DNA from: Boswellia sacra
Lineage: Eukaryota; Streptophyta; Magnoliopsida; Sapindales; Burseraceae
DNA length: 64,000 nt
Reading direction: 5' to 3'
Assembly (NCBI GenBank): GCA_013180625.2
Contig: SNVD02002575.1
Coordinates: 104,064-168,063 of the forward strand
Program-made: the position numbers and the translations under genes
Shown: one piece after another, positions 34,609 to 47,120 of the stretch
Numbering within the stretch: position 1 is the first letter of the stretch
How the letters are laid out: each line of letters begins with the position of its first letter
The notes under the pieces: generated by a model
What the model was told of the DNA's origin: nothing
Seen by the model: the letters and a program-made list of their open reading frames with translations, nothing else
Databases searched by the model: none

Positions 34609-36400
34609 CTAATATAACTGTGTTTTATCGTGGGCAATCTTCCTTTCGTCTTCAAGTGTTTTCAACTCTTTCCTCCTTATTTGTTTGTTAGTTTCTGTAT
34701 TATCAGAAAATAGAGATCTTGTTGTAGGAATCTCTATTTCTACTGATGAAATCACTTCTATCCTATAGACAAGCGAATGAGGTGAAAACCTAATTAGTGT
34801 TCTTGGTGCTATTCTGTATGCCCTTAGAGCATCTAGCAAGTGGACATCTCATCCTTCTGTGTACTCATGAATCATCTTGCTGAGTATTTTGAGTAGTGCT
34901 TTATTCATTGCTTTAACTTATCCGTTTCCTTGGAGATAGTATGGAGTTGAATGAACATGCTTTACTCCATGTTCTTATAAAGTGGCATGAACCTATTTGT
35001 TGACAAATGGAGTGCCATTATCAGAGATAATTTTACATAGGATTTCGTGTCTATAGATGACATTTTCTCTTATGAAATTTGCTGTCACAGCCCCTGAAGC
35101 TTTCTTTAAAGCTTTGGCTTCAATCTAGGCCTGGCAAATTCTATACAACCCGTTAATACGACACGAAACCATTCGATAAAAACGTGTTTTGGATTTAATA
35201 TTATTGGATCAAGTCGTTAATGGGTTAACACGTTAAAACTCGTTTGATATTGGACCGTGTGTGGGTTTATCCTATAAAAAACCGTTTCACCCGTTTTACT
35301 CGTTAATATTAAAGAAAATATAGTAAATTTATTTGTGATAAATAAAAAAATAATAAAATATGACAAATACTAATTTATAACTATGTTTAACCTAATTAAA
35401 ATTATTCTAATACAATTGTATCATCTTTTTTTTAGGTGTGTATGAGTAATGACATTTTAATGGAGAATACAAAGAAGAAACTTATAAAATGTCCTATTTT
35501 ATTTTTAGAAATCATTTAATAATTGGACATTATCGATTATTTATTTTAAATATGCTTCAGATGGATATTTAAATGATATTGGATACAAAATTTTTTTATA
35601 TTTTTGTATTATATTAAATTTGGATATTTCAATAGATTTCAAAATACTTGTTGAATTTTAAATTTATAAACTATTGGTTGTATTAAATGTTTAAAATTTA
35701 TACAAATCTTGTTACACATATTATTGTCTAACTTGAAAATAAAAAACGGGTTAAATGGTTTGGATTCTGATAACACATTAAGTTAACAGTCGGGTTTGGG
35801 TTTTAAGATTTAGACTCAATAAATTAATGGGTCGGATTTGGATTAATATAATTTAACACGATACGAATATGAACGATACGAAACCACTGTAACACGACCC
35901 GTTGCCAAGTCTACTTCAATCCACTTGGTAAAGTATTCTATAGCAATATGAATCCATATATGCCCATGTGATGGCAGGTGAATTAGTTTAATTAAGTCAA
36001 ACCCCCAAGTATGGAAGGGCCAAAGGGCTTTTATGTTTTGTAAAGCTATAGGATACTGATAGAGCACATTGCCATGTATTTGGCATGTGTGACATTTCTT
36101 CATGAATTCTCTTGCTTGCTATTTCATTCCCTCCCAAAAATAGCCTTTGTCTAGGAGTTGTATGTATAATTTCTTTCCTCCTTGATGTTCCCTACAATAT
36201 CTAGTGTGGATTTCTTGTAGAACTTTTCTGGCTTCAGGTGAACTTAGACATCTTAGTGGTTCCTTATTGAGTCCCTTTTTGATTAAGATGTTTCTAGGGA
36301 TGAAATATCTTTTTATAGCTCTACAGATTTGATGTGTGCCTCTTTTTTGTTGGTTGGCAACTCCTTCTAGATTAGGAATTTCAAAATTGGATCCTGCCAA
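34609..36400 (-). pseudogene. Ty3 integrase remnant
   Basis: Pieces in order on the minus strand are: a zinc-binding N-terminus (...RCLSSPEARKVLQEIH..YCREHQGG, then KKCHTCQ), a catalytic-core start (WGFDLI) and IAIEYFTKWIE. The hAT insertion follows. Beyond it are KALKKA, ISDNGTPF (second catalytic Asp) and EALRAYRIAPRT near 34.8 kb. There are several stops between pieces. Removing the hAT insertion with one target copy restores WIEAKALKKA in frame. Confidence 0.75.
35126..35913. mobile_element. non-autonomous hAT element inside the Ty3 integrase
   Basis: It is bounded by TAGGCCTGGCAA (35126-35137) and TTGCCAAGTCTA (35902-35913), imperfect inverted ends. The flanking target duplication is a perfect 8 bp: CTTCAATC at 35118-35125 and 35914-35921. 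Eight-bp duplications are the hAT signature. The 788-bp interior is AT-rich and non-coding, with CGTGTT and CACGA-type subterminal motifs. Confidence 0.9.
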
Positions 36401-36511
36401 TATTCTCTATATAGAATTGCTACTATCTCTTCTTTTGGGTATTCTTCATAACACTCCGGGCAAGTAATTTGTGCTTCATCAGCTTATTTTTTCATTTCTG
36501 GCCAAACGTAG

Positions 36512-39500
36512 TGTCACACCCCGCATCCAATATAGTAATACTGCAGCGGGTAAAGGCTTGCCAAGGGAACACAGTCATCACTATGCCAAAATCCTCCCAT
36601 AATCTTTAACTGATCAATTACCTGAGGTACACAATAGACTAGTGAGTATGAAACTCAGTAAGCAGCTAGAATTATAAAAATAGGCGTAACACTCAAAATA
36701 AAACAATTAATGGCAATAACCATTTCAAAATATGACTACTATTTAATACTTATTCCATAAATCATATATTATTGTTCATTTCTTGGTATACAAATTACCA
36801 GTGCCCTACTAAGAAAGTCAGAAAATTGATTTCACCGTTCAAGGCTTGCGCCCCTGCGCGAGGGAATTAGTGCGGTGGCGCCAAGTTTTAGATTTCCAAT
36901 CTGTTGCAAATTTCAGTTTTGTGCTCCTACGCCAAGGGAGAGGCGTGCCTGCACCAACTCTCTGTTCTCTCTTACTTGAGTTTATGCAAGTGGCGCTCCG
37001 GCGCGAAAGATATGGCACAAAGACGCCATTCCTCTGCCTATACCTCTTTAGGTTGGTTAAAGATACGCTCCTGCACCATTTAATAGTGCTCATGCGCCAA
37101 CCTTGCATCATTGGCCAATTTCCTAGACCAATTACTGACTTATCACATCACATTTCTAATTCTATAAATACTTGTCTATGGGTAATCAAACATAGCTTTT
37201 CTATGTCAAAGCTCATCACATATATCTATACAAACACACATTTATATACACGTCTCATTTAAAAATAAACTTTCCACAAGTCTAACACCTCCTCATGTGC
37301 TCCCATAAACACATAAATCATTCACACATGAGTTTCCGTAAGCTAGCTACATTGTTCATATAGATATCTATTTCACATAATTTTGGAAGCTTCCACAATA
37401 CCGTCACAGATACTTAGGAACAATGCTCTCTGATCAAGGTAGGACTTATCATATCACAGTTAGATCACATATATGGGCCCATATCACATAGCCACCCATT
37501 GGGAGCATCCGTAGGTAAGGCATCGTCGTAGTGAGTATTTCTCACATTGCACGAATCTGTCATCACCCTAAGGAGACAACCACACAGTCTTGCTGGACTC
37601 TATCCTGCCACACGGAATAGTACATATACACAGAGATGCCTACACTTGAAATAACTCAAGGCTAGTCTGACAATCCGGGCGATACCGGGCCCATGCTACC
37701 GAATCCCATGTAGGGAAACACATGGTCCAGACCTCCCCTCAAGCTATGAGAGCCAAGTATCCTAAGTCGTGGCATGCCACTCACATATCAGTTTTCACAT
37801 TCGGTCACATAAGTGAAGCTCTATATTAAGCTTTCACTCACATATCACATTTCAAATTTCAGTCACATAAATGAAGCTCTATGTCAAGCTTTTAACCCAA
37901 TCATAACTTGTCACAATTCATTCACTATAATGCTAGCATTTAACAGTATCACATTTCATATTCGACATTCAATATATTCCCATGGGCTTGGCATGTAATT
38001 TCAAATTCATAACACATTACACAGTGATGCATGCCTTCACACATCAAAATATTGTAGTTCACTTTCATAATTGAGGTTCTACATAGGCTTCTCATTAATC
38101 ATATACACATTCATAAATACAATAAGCCTACATATCTCATAAACACTTACGGATGTGCACAATCCACACATTGCCATCATTCTTAAACACATAGAAATCT
38201 ATTGACTTCTTTATTAGTGTCAACCCTTCCATTACTCTTCGATGTATTTCAAATATTTCGTTGCACAACTATGTCCATGTGTAGCTGGTCTCATTCATTT
38301 TCCACTCATACATATTCATGGAACTCTAATACACATGGTATTTCATAGACATTCATTTGTCATGCCATCCACATAAGGAATTAGTATCCTAGAACGTTTG
38401 GCATGTATTTCATTCTTCATATACACACATCGTTTCATTAGCAATGTTATTCAAGCCATATCACAACAAATTCACATATATGAGGGCACATTAACATTTC
38501 TATATCTCGCACACAGAATTTATACCAATATGTAACTCACATACACATCAAAATGTGCGAAATCACACATTTCATAAATCACTATAAAACCCAATCAAAT
38601 CATTTTCCATATCAAGGTCGATGTATTCATGGCCCCATCCACATTCCATCAACACATTTCACATATATTCACAAACACAATCATTAAACACATTTCATTA
38701 AGAGTTAACATCTGTTGTGTCCTCAGAAGGGTCTAGCTACTTACCTGGTCAGCCTCGCCTCTTAATTTTGTTTTCCTGTATTTCTTGATAAGCAGTTGCT
38801 TAAAGTTCATCTCTTCTTCTTCTCCTTCCTCTCTGGTAACCATTGCCATAGTCATGACACACTGATCAGTGTCTATTTAGAAAGAATTAAACCCGTTATA
38901 GGTTAACAATATTTCAACCAACCAATAACATCATTTATTAAACACTATCACACACACATATTGGTTGGATTATTATAATAAGAGGTTATTAATTTCCAAT
39001 TATCACCAAACTTCATGAAACTCAAATAGACATACATATTATAGTCCTTGAATTTTATTGAGTCAAAATAAGGTCATATACCCCTTGAAAATCCTTAATT
39101 TCATTGACACAGCAAATCTGTCTGCAGACCTCTGAACTGTACAATTTTGAAGAATTTTGTAAAATTCTTCAATACTCAAATCTCTACCAAACTTTTCAGT
39201 CTAGAACTAGACATGTATAAGAGTCATTCTACCAAAAATCATGATTTTCTAAGGAGTTTAAGGTAGTTATACAGAATTTATTTCACATACTCTGTTCTGG
39301 AACTTAACATTCATAGTTCTTTAAGTTCAGATTTGAAAAATCATAACAATTCATACACAACTCCAAAAATCATGAAAATTTACAGTCTCACAGAAAACAT
39401 ATTCAAAGATTGGCATATCAAAAATCAAGGAATTTTATGAAGAGTTGTCCCCTCAATTACAGCTCATTCTCCCTGCCCTGTTTTAAAATAGGGGAATTCA

Positions 39501-40212
39501 CAATTTCGAACCAGAATTTCAAAAATTCATTACAATTCACAAACTTCGAATTTTTAAGTGATTCCAAATTCCACATAACCCTTGACATGTCTAGTTTCAC
39601 CTATAAAAATTTCACAACCAGAAAGTGAACCTAGAATTTATAGGATTTTTTGGACTAACCCCTGTTCAGTAAAGAGGCTCTGCAGGAATTTCACTTAATC
39701 ATGTTTCCTAACTTCCCAAACATCATCCCTTCTCCTTCAATATACCATAACACATATAATATCATGTTTTCTAACATGTACCATGATGTACATAACATAA
39801 ATACAACATTACTCATAGTAGAATCTAACATTTTCCTTATAGAATTTCATGACTAGGCTCTAAAGGAAGAAGGAGATGATGAATTTACCGTAATTCCCTT
39901 CTAGCTTATTCAATTTTCCTTGAATTCCACAAATGAGGAAAACAAATTGAGAGAAAGAGAGAGGGCTGGAAACGTTTATGTAGAGACAAGAAAGAAAATG
40001 AAATTTTCTAGAGTTCTCCCACATTTATAGATATACATCACACAATAATTCCAATTAAGCCCTAACACTTTCTTATCTTTTCACTCACACCCTTCCATCT
40101 CTTTTCTAATTTCATCCCTCTCCATATATATACACATACCTCATAATGTTAATAATACATATTTTTGCAATATATAAGTAAGTTAAACTTACTTAAAATT
40201 TGGAGTGTCACA
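36512..40212 (-). mobile_element. putative 3.7-kb solo LTR (chromovirus/Tekay-like)
   Basis: On the minus strand the insert begins TGTGACACTCCAAATTTT and ends GGATGCGGGGTGTGACA, the TG..CA ends expected of an LTR, with a GGGGTGTGACA close typical of some plant Ty3 chromovirus LTRs. Its flanks are CGTAG (36507-36511) and TGTAG (40213-40217), a 5-bp duplication with one change. A TATA-like CTATAAATG lies near 40030 on the minus strand. I see no gag-pol domain, primer site or second LTR inside. The ORFs 36846-37262 and 36839-37111 show no domain. Confidence 0.65.
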
Positions 40213-40612
40213 TGTAGCCTGCTTTCTATAGCTTTTTGTGTACACTGACTTTCTTTTCTGTTCTACAATTCTCTTGAGGAATCTGTTGGAGTTTCAGGAT
40301 AGCTTTGTCTAGAGTAGATATCTGGTCATGATTCCTCCTGGAAGTTGCTTGTACAAAACCCCAAGTATTATTATGTTATCCTTTAATTGTTTTAAATTGC
40401 CTAGTATATTTCCTTCTTTCGAAGCTTGATAGATAGGATATCTCTAATCTTCTATTGAGAGTCAAAATCTGAAACTATAGTCAATCTCAAGTACAAAGGA
40501 AGGCCTATATATGATGTTTATGCATGTGTTTCCCTGTTTGGATGAAGCTTCAATCCAATAGTGGCAAGTGTATCTACTATTCTATTGTTTGCCTTATATA
40601 CATGCTCTATTT

Positions 40613-41584
40613 CTATTGTTCTGAATCTCTTGATAAACGTCTACGCCATGGTTCTATATGTGCTAAGGTGGTTTTTTTTACTAAAAAATTACCTCTTAAT
40701 TGATTGACCACCAGATTAGAGTCTTCTATGTGCTTAATAGATTCTTCTCCCATCATAGAAGCCATTAGAAGCCCAGTAATTGCTCCTTTGTATTCTGCCA
40801 TGTTGTTTGTTGCTGCAAGTGCCAATTTTATCACTCATGCTGTTGAATTCGTTTCTAGATCTGTTAAAATAACTCTTGCTGCTGTATCTATAGCTATTGC
40901 AACACCATCGAAATGACAAATCTAGAACTCATTTATTTCTTCTGCCCTTGCATTTTCTTTTGGCAAACCTTCGGGTATTTCTTCAAATAAAACAATTCTA
41001 TTTTCATTTGAGAAGGCAATGACCAGGTTTATCATAGCTTGATTTTTAATAGCTTTTGGTGTGATACAAATAATATCATATTCCATTAACTGTAATAATC
41101 ATCTTGAACCTTTCAGATGAAATACGTTTTGTGAGTAAGTAGAGAGTAAGTATATGAGAGGGTCTATTTTCACCATGAGCTCTAGTTTATATGCGAGGAA
41201 ATAGTGTTGTAATTTCTGAGTAACATAAATTAATGCCAGACATAAATGCTCAGCATCCAAATACTTTTTTTCACCTTCTGTCATTTGTCTGTTGATGTAG
41301 CAAATTGGGTTCTTGACCTCTTCTTCATTGTCTTAGGCAAGTAAAGCCCCATTTGCTATTCATGTATTTGCCAAATAGATCTTCAGAGGCCTTCCTTTGA
41401 CAAGCACTTTCATTGTGGGCAGATACAAGATAAGCTTCTGAATTTTCTTTAGTGCATGACTATGTTCTTTATTCCATAGAAATTCTGACTTTTTCTTGAG
41501 AAAAAGAGTGAAATTGGTGACAAGAGCTGCCAATCTAAGAACAAATCTCCGTATGTAGGAGGGCTTACCAAGTAGACTTTTCAA
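40613..41584 (-). pseudogene. Ty3 RNase H and Tat-type second RNase H remnants
   Basis: The piece 41584-41360 (SLLGKPSYIRRFVLRL, then KKSEFLWNKEHSHALKKI) is the RT-RNase H connection. The piece 41284-41099 (TEGEKKYLDAEHLCLALIY) is the first RNase H. The pieces down to 40613 (ATNNMAEYKGAITGLLMA, then NLVVNQLRGNF) match the extra RNase H found in Tat elements. Stops separate the parts. Confidence 0.7.
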
Positions 41585-41623
41585 CTCTTTCTTGGATGAT
41601 AGAGTTGCAACAGAAGCAATGTT

Positions 41624-42643
41624 CTAGATTTTAGTTGGATCAATACCTGTTCCTCTCCGGTGAACAATAAACCCTAGAAATTTGCCTGATGAGACTTCAA
41701 AGGTACATTTCTTTGGCTTCATTTTTAAATTGTATAGGCGGCATATCTCAAATACTCTCTTTAAGATTTTTGGATGACCCTTTCTTAGCTTTGATTTCAC
41801 CACTAGATCGTCGACGTAATCTTTAACCTCCTTTCCCATCATATCATGGAAAATGGCTATCATTGCTCATTGATGAGTGAACCCAATATTTTTTAATCTG
41901 AAAAGCATCATAGGATAATAAAAGTTACTGAAAGGTGTCTGAAAAGCAGTTTTGTGGGCATCTCTCAAAGCCATTTTGATCTAGTTGTATCCGCTAAAAC
42001 CGTCCATAAACGAGAGCATTCCATGTCCTACGGTTGAATAAATGAGGATATCCATATTTGGTAACGGGAATTCATCCTTAAGGCATGCTTTATTGAGATT
42101 ATAAAAGTTGACACATATCTGTATCTGACCATTCTTCTTCTTAACAGGCACTATATTTGCTAGCCAAGTTGGATGAGGAATCAATTTAATGAAACTAGCT
42201 GCCATTAATTTCTCCTCTTGTAGTTTGATTTGGTCTTCTACTTCTAGTTGGAAATTTCTTCATGGTTGCTTGATTGGATTGAACCCTAATTGGATGCTTA
42301 GAGAGTAACATACCATATCTGGATTTAATCTAGGCATATCTTCATATCCCCATGTGAAGACATCTTTATATTGTTTGAGAATTTTGATCAATTCCTTTCT
42401 TTCTGTATTAGTGAGGTGAGTTCCAATTGAGACTTTTTGTTGTTTATCTGACTCTGAATAGAGATCAATTTCTTCCAGGGTTTTCGTTACAGCATTTGCA
42501 CCATCTTGTATACATTTTGGTGCAATTTGTATCTTCTGTTCTACTTCTGTGTCATTTTCTATTGGAGTTGTCTTTTGCATTTTTATAGTAGCAGATAAGT
42601 TTGCTTCTCTAAGGCCTTCCCACATGCTATGATTATGCCACAT
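41624..42643 (-). pseudogene. Ty3 reverse transcriptase remnant
   Basis: The pieces read KDVFTWGYEDMPRLNPDMV, then WLANIVPVKKKNGQIQICVN, then MDGFSGYN, and DYVDDLVVKSK, which keeps the catalytic Y-V-D-D motif. The expected FGL-type LKMKPKKCTF..GKFLGFIV segment follows. Stops at about 42250 and 41870 break the frame. Confidence 0.8.
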
Positions 42644-42649
42644 ACACTG

Positions 42650-43775
42650 TCATAATCGGTATACCGATTTTCATCTTGGTAGTTTGGTTCTGGTGTAACA
42701 AATTGGACCCTTTCCTTTCTCTTCTTTCTTTCATTTTTCTTGCGATACTTCTCGCAAATCAATCTTTTCTTCCCATTCTAGTAGTGGTAGTGGTATTGGC
42801 TGAAATTTTTAAGTGGGTTCGATCTTTGTAGTATCATACTCATCATAGAACTCTGTATCTGCTAGATGATTTTGTTTTGTCAAAAAGGGTTTGATTTGCT
42901 AGAATCTAAATAGGTTTGAGCCATGTTCTCCTTTTTACATATTGATGATAAGTGGAAACCACTAATTTATGGCTATTCAACCAAGGTTTGCCCAACAAAA
43001 TCCGGTAACTAACATCCATATCTAACATATGAAATCTAGTGTTGGTTCATATTGGTCCTATAAAAGGTCTATCTGGATAGAACTAATGGTTTTTTTTTTG
43101 TACTATTTCTAAACCTCGCTATTTTAATTGCATATCCTACTATTTTTCCTTTATCTATCCCTGCTGCTTCTAGAATCGACATAGGGATAATATTGATAGA
43201 AGAGTTCGTACCTACTAAAGTACGTCTAGTTATCACATTATTTATTGAGCTTCCAGATGAAGAGGCCTAATGTGAGCATATGGGACATCCATATCTTCAT
43301 CTGTAAACATGATCGCGTTCATGCTCCCTAGAAATGCTTTGTTGCAATGATTTTGGCTTGAGGACCATAACCCATTTGGTCAAATAAAGACTTGAATTTC
43401 AGGTTTTGTTGAAGTGATCGAACTATAGGATCTAGATGCAGCTGTGAAGTTTCTTTCTCTATGTCACTTATTTGTCGAACAATTGCAGAAAGTGCACTTT
43501 TCTTTTCATCATGAATTATATGAGCTATAGTGACCCTTTTGAGTTTGTGAGTTGGAAACGGGATCCTCTTCAATGATCTGTCTCTATTCTGGAAGCTCAA
43601 GTGTGCCATTGGCAATCTTCTCATGAACTATTTTCTGTATTACTTGACAAGAAGCAATTGCATGTCCTGTCTTTCGATAAAACTTGCAATATTTTACCTG
43701 TTGTTTTTCTTCCTCTTTTGGCAATTGTGGGACAAAGGGTAATATGATTATGTCATCTTTAATCCATCGATCCAA
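42650..43775 (-). pseudogene. Ty3 gag tail / protease region remnant
   Basis: The piece 43775-43584 carries a zinc-knuckle-like segment (YCKFYRKTGHAIASCQVI) and the next piece (43624-43328) is a linker. Downstream frames contain a segment reading LDMDVSYRILLGKPWLNSH, as seen in plant Ty3 protease regions, with several stops. Confidence 0.55.
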
Positions 43776-43983
43776 CAGACTGTCTAGCTCTTTTGTTGAA
43801 CATGAAACTTTAGGGTACGTTGTGAATTCTCTTCAATTTTGCTTAGCATTGAACCTCGACTTCCTTTCTACAAACAAAGTGTGACTGGGTGAACTAAATT
43901 CTTTTCTTTCTGGTTTTGTATTCTTCTGGATAAGTTTGACTGACATGGATGTCTTCCTAGTTAACTTCAAAAGCTTTGCAAAT

Positions 43984-44399
43984 TATTTGATATTGGCATT
44001 TTCTAGAAAACTTCTGTAGTCTAGGATGATGTTGCTGATGGAAGTTTCTACCAATTCAACCTCGTCATGTTCTATGTAACACTCTAGTGTCAAATCGCTG
44101 AACCTTTTAACAAAGTCTACCAGGGGTTCTGTAGCCTCTTGTTTAGTGTTTTTGAGTTGCACCATAGATACGTTTTCTTCGTGCTAAAAATATTTTTTAC
44201 AAAATTTTCTAGCCAACTCATCTAAGGAGTGAATTGATCTAGGAGCAAAAGAAGTGTACCATGTGTATGCTCTGTCCATGAGTGATTGGCAGAATTCTTT
44301 GACGCTCAAATCTCTATCACCGGCAAAAAACCCCAACATATCCAAATAGCATGCAATATGATCTCTAGGGTTTCCTTTTCTCCAATCAAATAAAGGCAA
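43984..44399 (-). pseudogene. Ty3 gag capsid remnant
   Basis: The piece 44399-44184 reads FDWRKGNPRDHIACYLDM to RAYTWYTSFAPRSIHSLDEL, the plant retrotransposon gag pattern. It continues in another stop-delimited ORF (44165-43983) with TKQEATEPLVDFVKRFSDL. Confidence 0.75.
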
Positions 44400-44899
44400 A
44401 TGTGGTACCTCATACCTGGGGGGTATGGTTAAAAAATGATCTCCTTTGAATAAGGTGGTTGAAGAACATATTTTGAATATGAATCATTCTTATTCAACTC
44501 TTTCTGGATTAATGACATGTCTGCTTGTGAGATAGACACATTGAATCTGCGGACTTCTTACTTGTTGATGCACCCTGTTGATTTTCCTTTGCTCGGTCAC
44601 CTTTTTCTTTTAGTTGTACGTCCTCTCAGAGATGCTTGAGTGATTCGATGATGATCTCCTGAATATCTTGCATATTTTGAATAGTTCACTTCAAACCTTC
44701 AATTTTTTCCTTCCAACTCCTTAATTCATCCGAAATTTCTCTGCCGTTCTACTGATTCTTCCATTCTCTTTCTACTTTCTGGAGTCTATTTAGAACTGCT
44801 ATTCCCTTTTCTTTGCTTGACCATACGATACCTCTAGCCAATTCACCAATGGAATCACCTATTGTTATGTCTTAACTTTATGGCAACACAGAAATTACC

Positions 44900-46356
44900 C
44901 TTTCGAAAAAAGGATGAATTACAAAAATATTGCTTTTGTATGAAAAATCCAAAATACCCTTGGTTGTTGCAAGACTTCTGTCTAGGTTGTGGAGAGCTGG
45001 CCTACGTCACTTTGAAATCTCTGATAGATTAGGAAGAGACGTGTTGCGGATATATGATGGCGACTCGCATAAGGAGCAGATCGAAGCTTTTGGATGAGAT
45101 GTGGTGGCGAAAGCAAATAGCAAATATGAGGGATGCTAATACTAGATAGATTGGAATCATTTTTATGGAACCGATTTACTGAAATAATGATTCGTATATT
45201 ACTATATGGATACTGTTATAAAGAAACATAAAAACAACTATGATTGCCTGTTTAATCTGAAACTTAAGAACAGTGATCTGAAAGTAATCCGTAGCCTAAT
45301 GACGTGAATGAAATAGTTAGGATACAATTGATCATACAAATGATAGTAATACAGAATGACTACGACTGATGACAGCAAACTGTATGATGATTTTATGCAG
45401 ATTCTGAATTGTAAACGATTGTATTTGCACTATACTAGATGAAAATCATGCTTGCCAGGTGTTTTTGGATAGTGTTTTGGCTATAAAAGACATGAACAAG
45501 GTTGTGCTAGCTTTAATGATTAAGCAATATGTTTGAGAAGTGTGTTTGGGTATGTAAGGGAACAGGAACGACTGATGAATAACGATGGGGATATATTTGA
45601 GGCTTTTGACGTGATTTTCTTGATCCTCTTATGAAAAATGCATGAAGGCTTTATATAGCTAATATATAAGAATTATAGTTAATGTCAACTAGGGTAAAGG
45701 ATAAGATAATAAGAGATAATGTTATAATTATCTCTAATTATCTTAATAAAAATATAGGATAAATGCTAGGATAAGGTCTAGGAATATTTATCTAGGATAA
45801 ATAATAAAATAAAATATAAAGATAATTCTAAGATAAACTATCTTGCCCTCACCCTTAACCTCAAGTATAATTTATGAAAATACCCCCCAAGTAGGCCTTG
45901 GCTTTAACACATTACGCTAAGTGGGCCTCATATTTTTTGTTTAAGCTGACCAATCAATACCCTACTATGAAGGCCCATAGGTGACTTGGGTCCACTTGAT
46001 CTGAGTCCATAGATTGGTTATAGTTTTTCAGTTTCAGTTTCAGTTTAGATTTAGATTCAGAGTTCAGATTCAGATTTAGGCCCTTAGGGCTAGCTTGAGC
46101 CGAGTCCACGGGGCTTAATTAAGCCCAATATTGATTGTGCTAGCACTATACTTTATTTATGGGCTTATACTGAGTCATTTTTCATGGCCTTGTACTAATT
46201 ATACTGACTTTGTTGATAGTGTTGAATGCCATGGCCATGAGCATAGTATTGATTGTACAGATTCAAAGTTTAGATTTTGAGTTCAGATTCGGATAGGACC
46301 TATGGGGACTACCTGGGCTGAGCCCTTGGGGCTTGAGCCAAAATCGAGCATCAACA
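44900..46356 (-). repeat. probable 5' LTR of the Tat-like element
   Basis: On the minus strand it starts TGTTGATGCTCGATTTTGGC at 46356 and has a TATA box, CTATATAAAG, at 45649-45658, upstream of gag in the right orientation. The inner boundary is not sharp; I could not fix the primer site. Two diverged direct repeats with GGCTTGAGCC / AGCTTGAGCC text lie at about 46010-46115 and 46255-46340. No second LTR was found to confirm it. Confidence 0.5.
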
Positions 46357-46523
46357 AGTATTATAATAATATTTATGTTGATATAAGTGTGTACTTTGAT
46401 GTTATATTTACTATTGAATTTTAGTGAAATTATTTATAAGGTAATGTGTGTAATTATAATATAGGTATTACAAATTGCCAAAAAATATACAAATAAATAT
46501 TTTTAAAAGAATAAAAATAAATG

Positions 46524-46650
46524 GCGACGTGCATTGCATGTTGTGAAAATCTTCTATTATGCATGTTGCCATATAACAAAAAGCAACATGCATTGCATGT
46601 TGTTAAATCTAACATATTACAAACTTTTTAGCAACATGCATTGCACGCTG
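46524..46650. repeat. three near-palindromic GCAACATGCATTGCATGTTG units
   Basis: Units lie at 46524-46543 (first half diverged), 46583-46602 and 46631-46650 (last half diverged). The middle copy, CAACATGCATTGCATGTTG, is a near-perfect palindrome. ATGCATGTTGCC at 46559 is a further half-unit. AGCAAC/GTTGC motifs continue to about 46765. This looks like a subterminal binding-site array of a DNA transposon, possibly CACTA. Confidence 0.6.
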
Positions 46651-46949
46651 TTGAGACGTTTTACGCAATGTGAAAAAGGGGTTTTCACAATGTGCAAACA
46701 TACTTTGCAGAAAATTGCAAATTTTCCATAGCATCAAGAACAGCAACAATCCTAGCTGTTGCAAAAACCTTTTATCAATGCAAAATGAACATTGCTAAAT
46801 GTCAATTTTCTTATGGCCCTTGTCCGTTGATTAAATATTAGATTAATTTGTCACCTGCAAATAAACCAAGACAACACAAAACAACAAAGTTTGCTGCAGA
46901 TTCTCTATCGTTTCAGATATATAATCCCGTAATGTGAACTGAAAAAAAT

Positions 46950-47120
46950 CAATTAAAGTAAAATATTGCTTTATTTGTTAACATTTTCAAAATATTGTTT
47001 TCTAAAATCGCACATTTACCAATATATTTAAATTAATATCAACCACATATTATTTTCAATATTCGAAAAAATTTAAAATCAACCACAAACTCAAAATACA
47101 CAAACACTTAGTAATCACAC
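46950..47120. mobile_element. diverged MITE-like repeat
   Basis: Its interior matches 24880-24950 by eye (ATTTAAATTAATATCAACCACATATTATTT) and shares ATATCAACCA with the MITE at 58511-58685. Clear ends and target duplication were not found. Confidence 0.35.

Larger units (their letters stand above)
34609..46356 (-). mobile_element. Ty3 retrotransposon, Tat-like, decayed and twice interrupted
   Basis: On the minus strand the order is LTR (46356-~44900), gag (44399-43984), a gag/protease region (43775-42650), reverse transcriptase (42643-41624), RNase H (41584-41099), a second RNase H-like segment (40916-40613) and integrase (36400-34609). A second RNase H with the NNMAEYKG motif points to the Tat group, which carries an extra archaeal-type RNase H. 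All genes have stops and frameshifts. A solo-LTR-like 3.7-kb insertion (36512-40212) and a 788-bp hAT derivative (35126-35913) interrupt it. No 3' LTR was recognised near 34.6 kb, so that side is truncated or too diverged. Confidence 0.75.

Noticed and set aside
36839..37262. ORFs of 90 and 138 aa on opposite strands
   Set aside because: They fall in a GC-rich island of the putative solo LTR and show no recognisable domain.
34609..44399. Two different Ty3 elements (integrase side and RT side)
   Set aside because: The pieces are in one order and strand, and the 3.7-kb gap is explained by an insertion with TG..CA ends and a 5-bp duplication.
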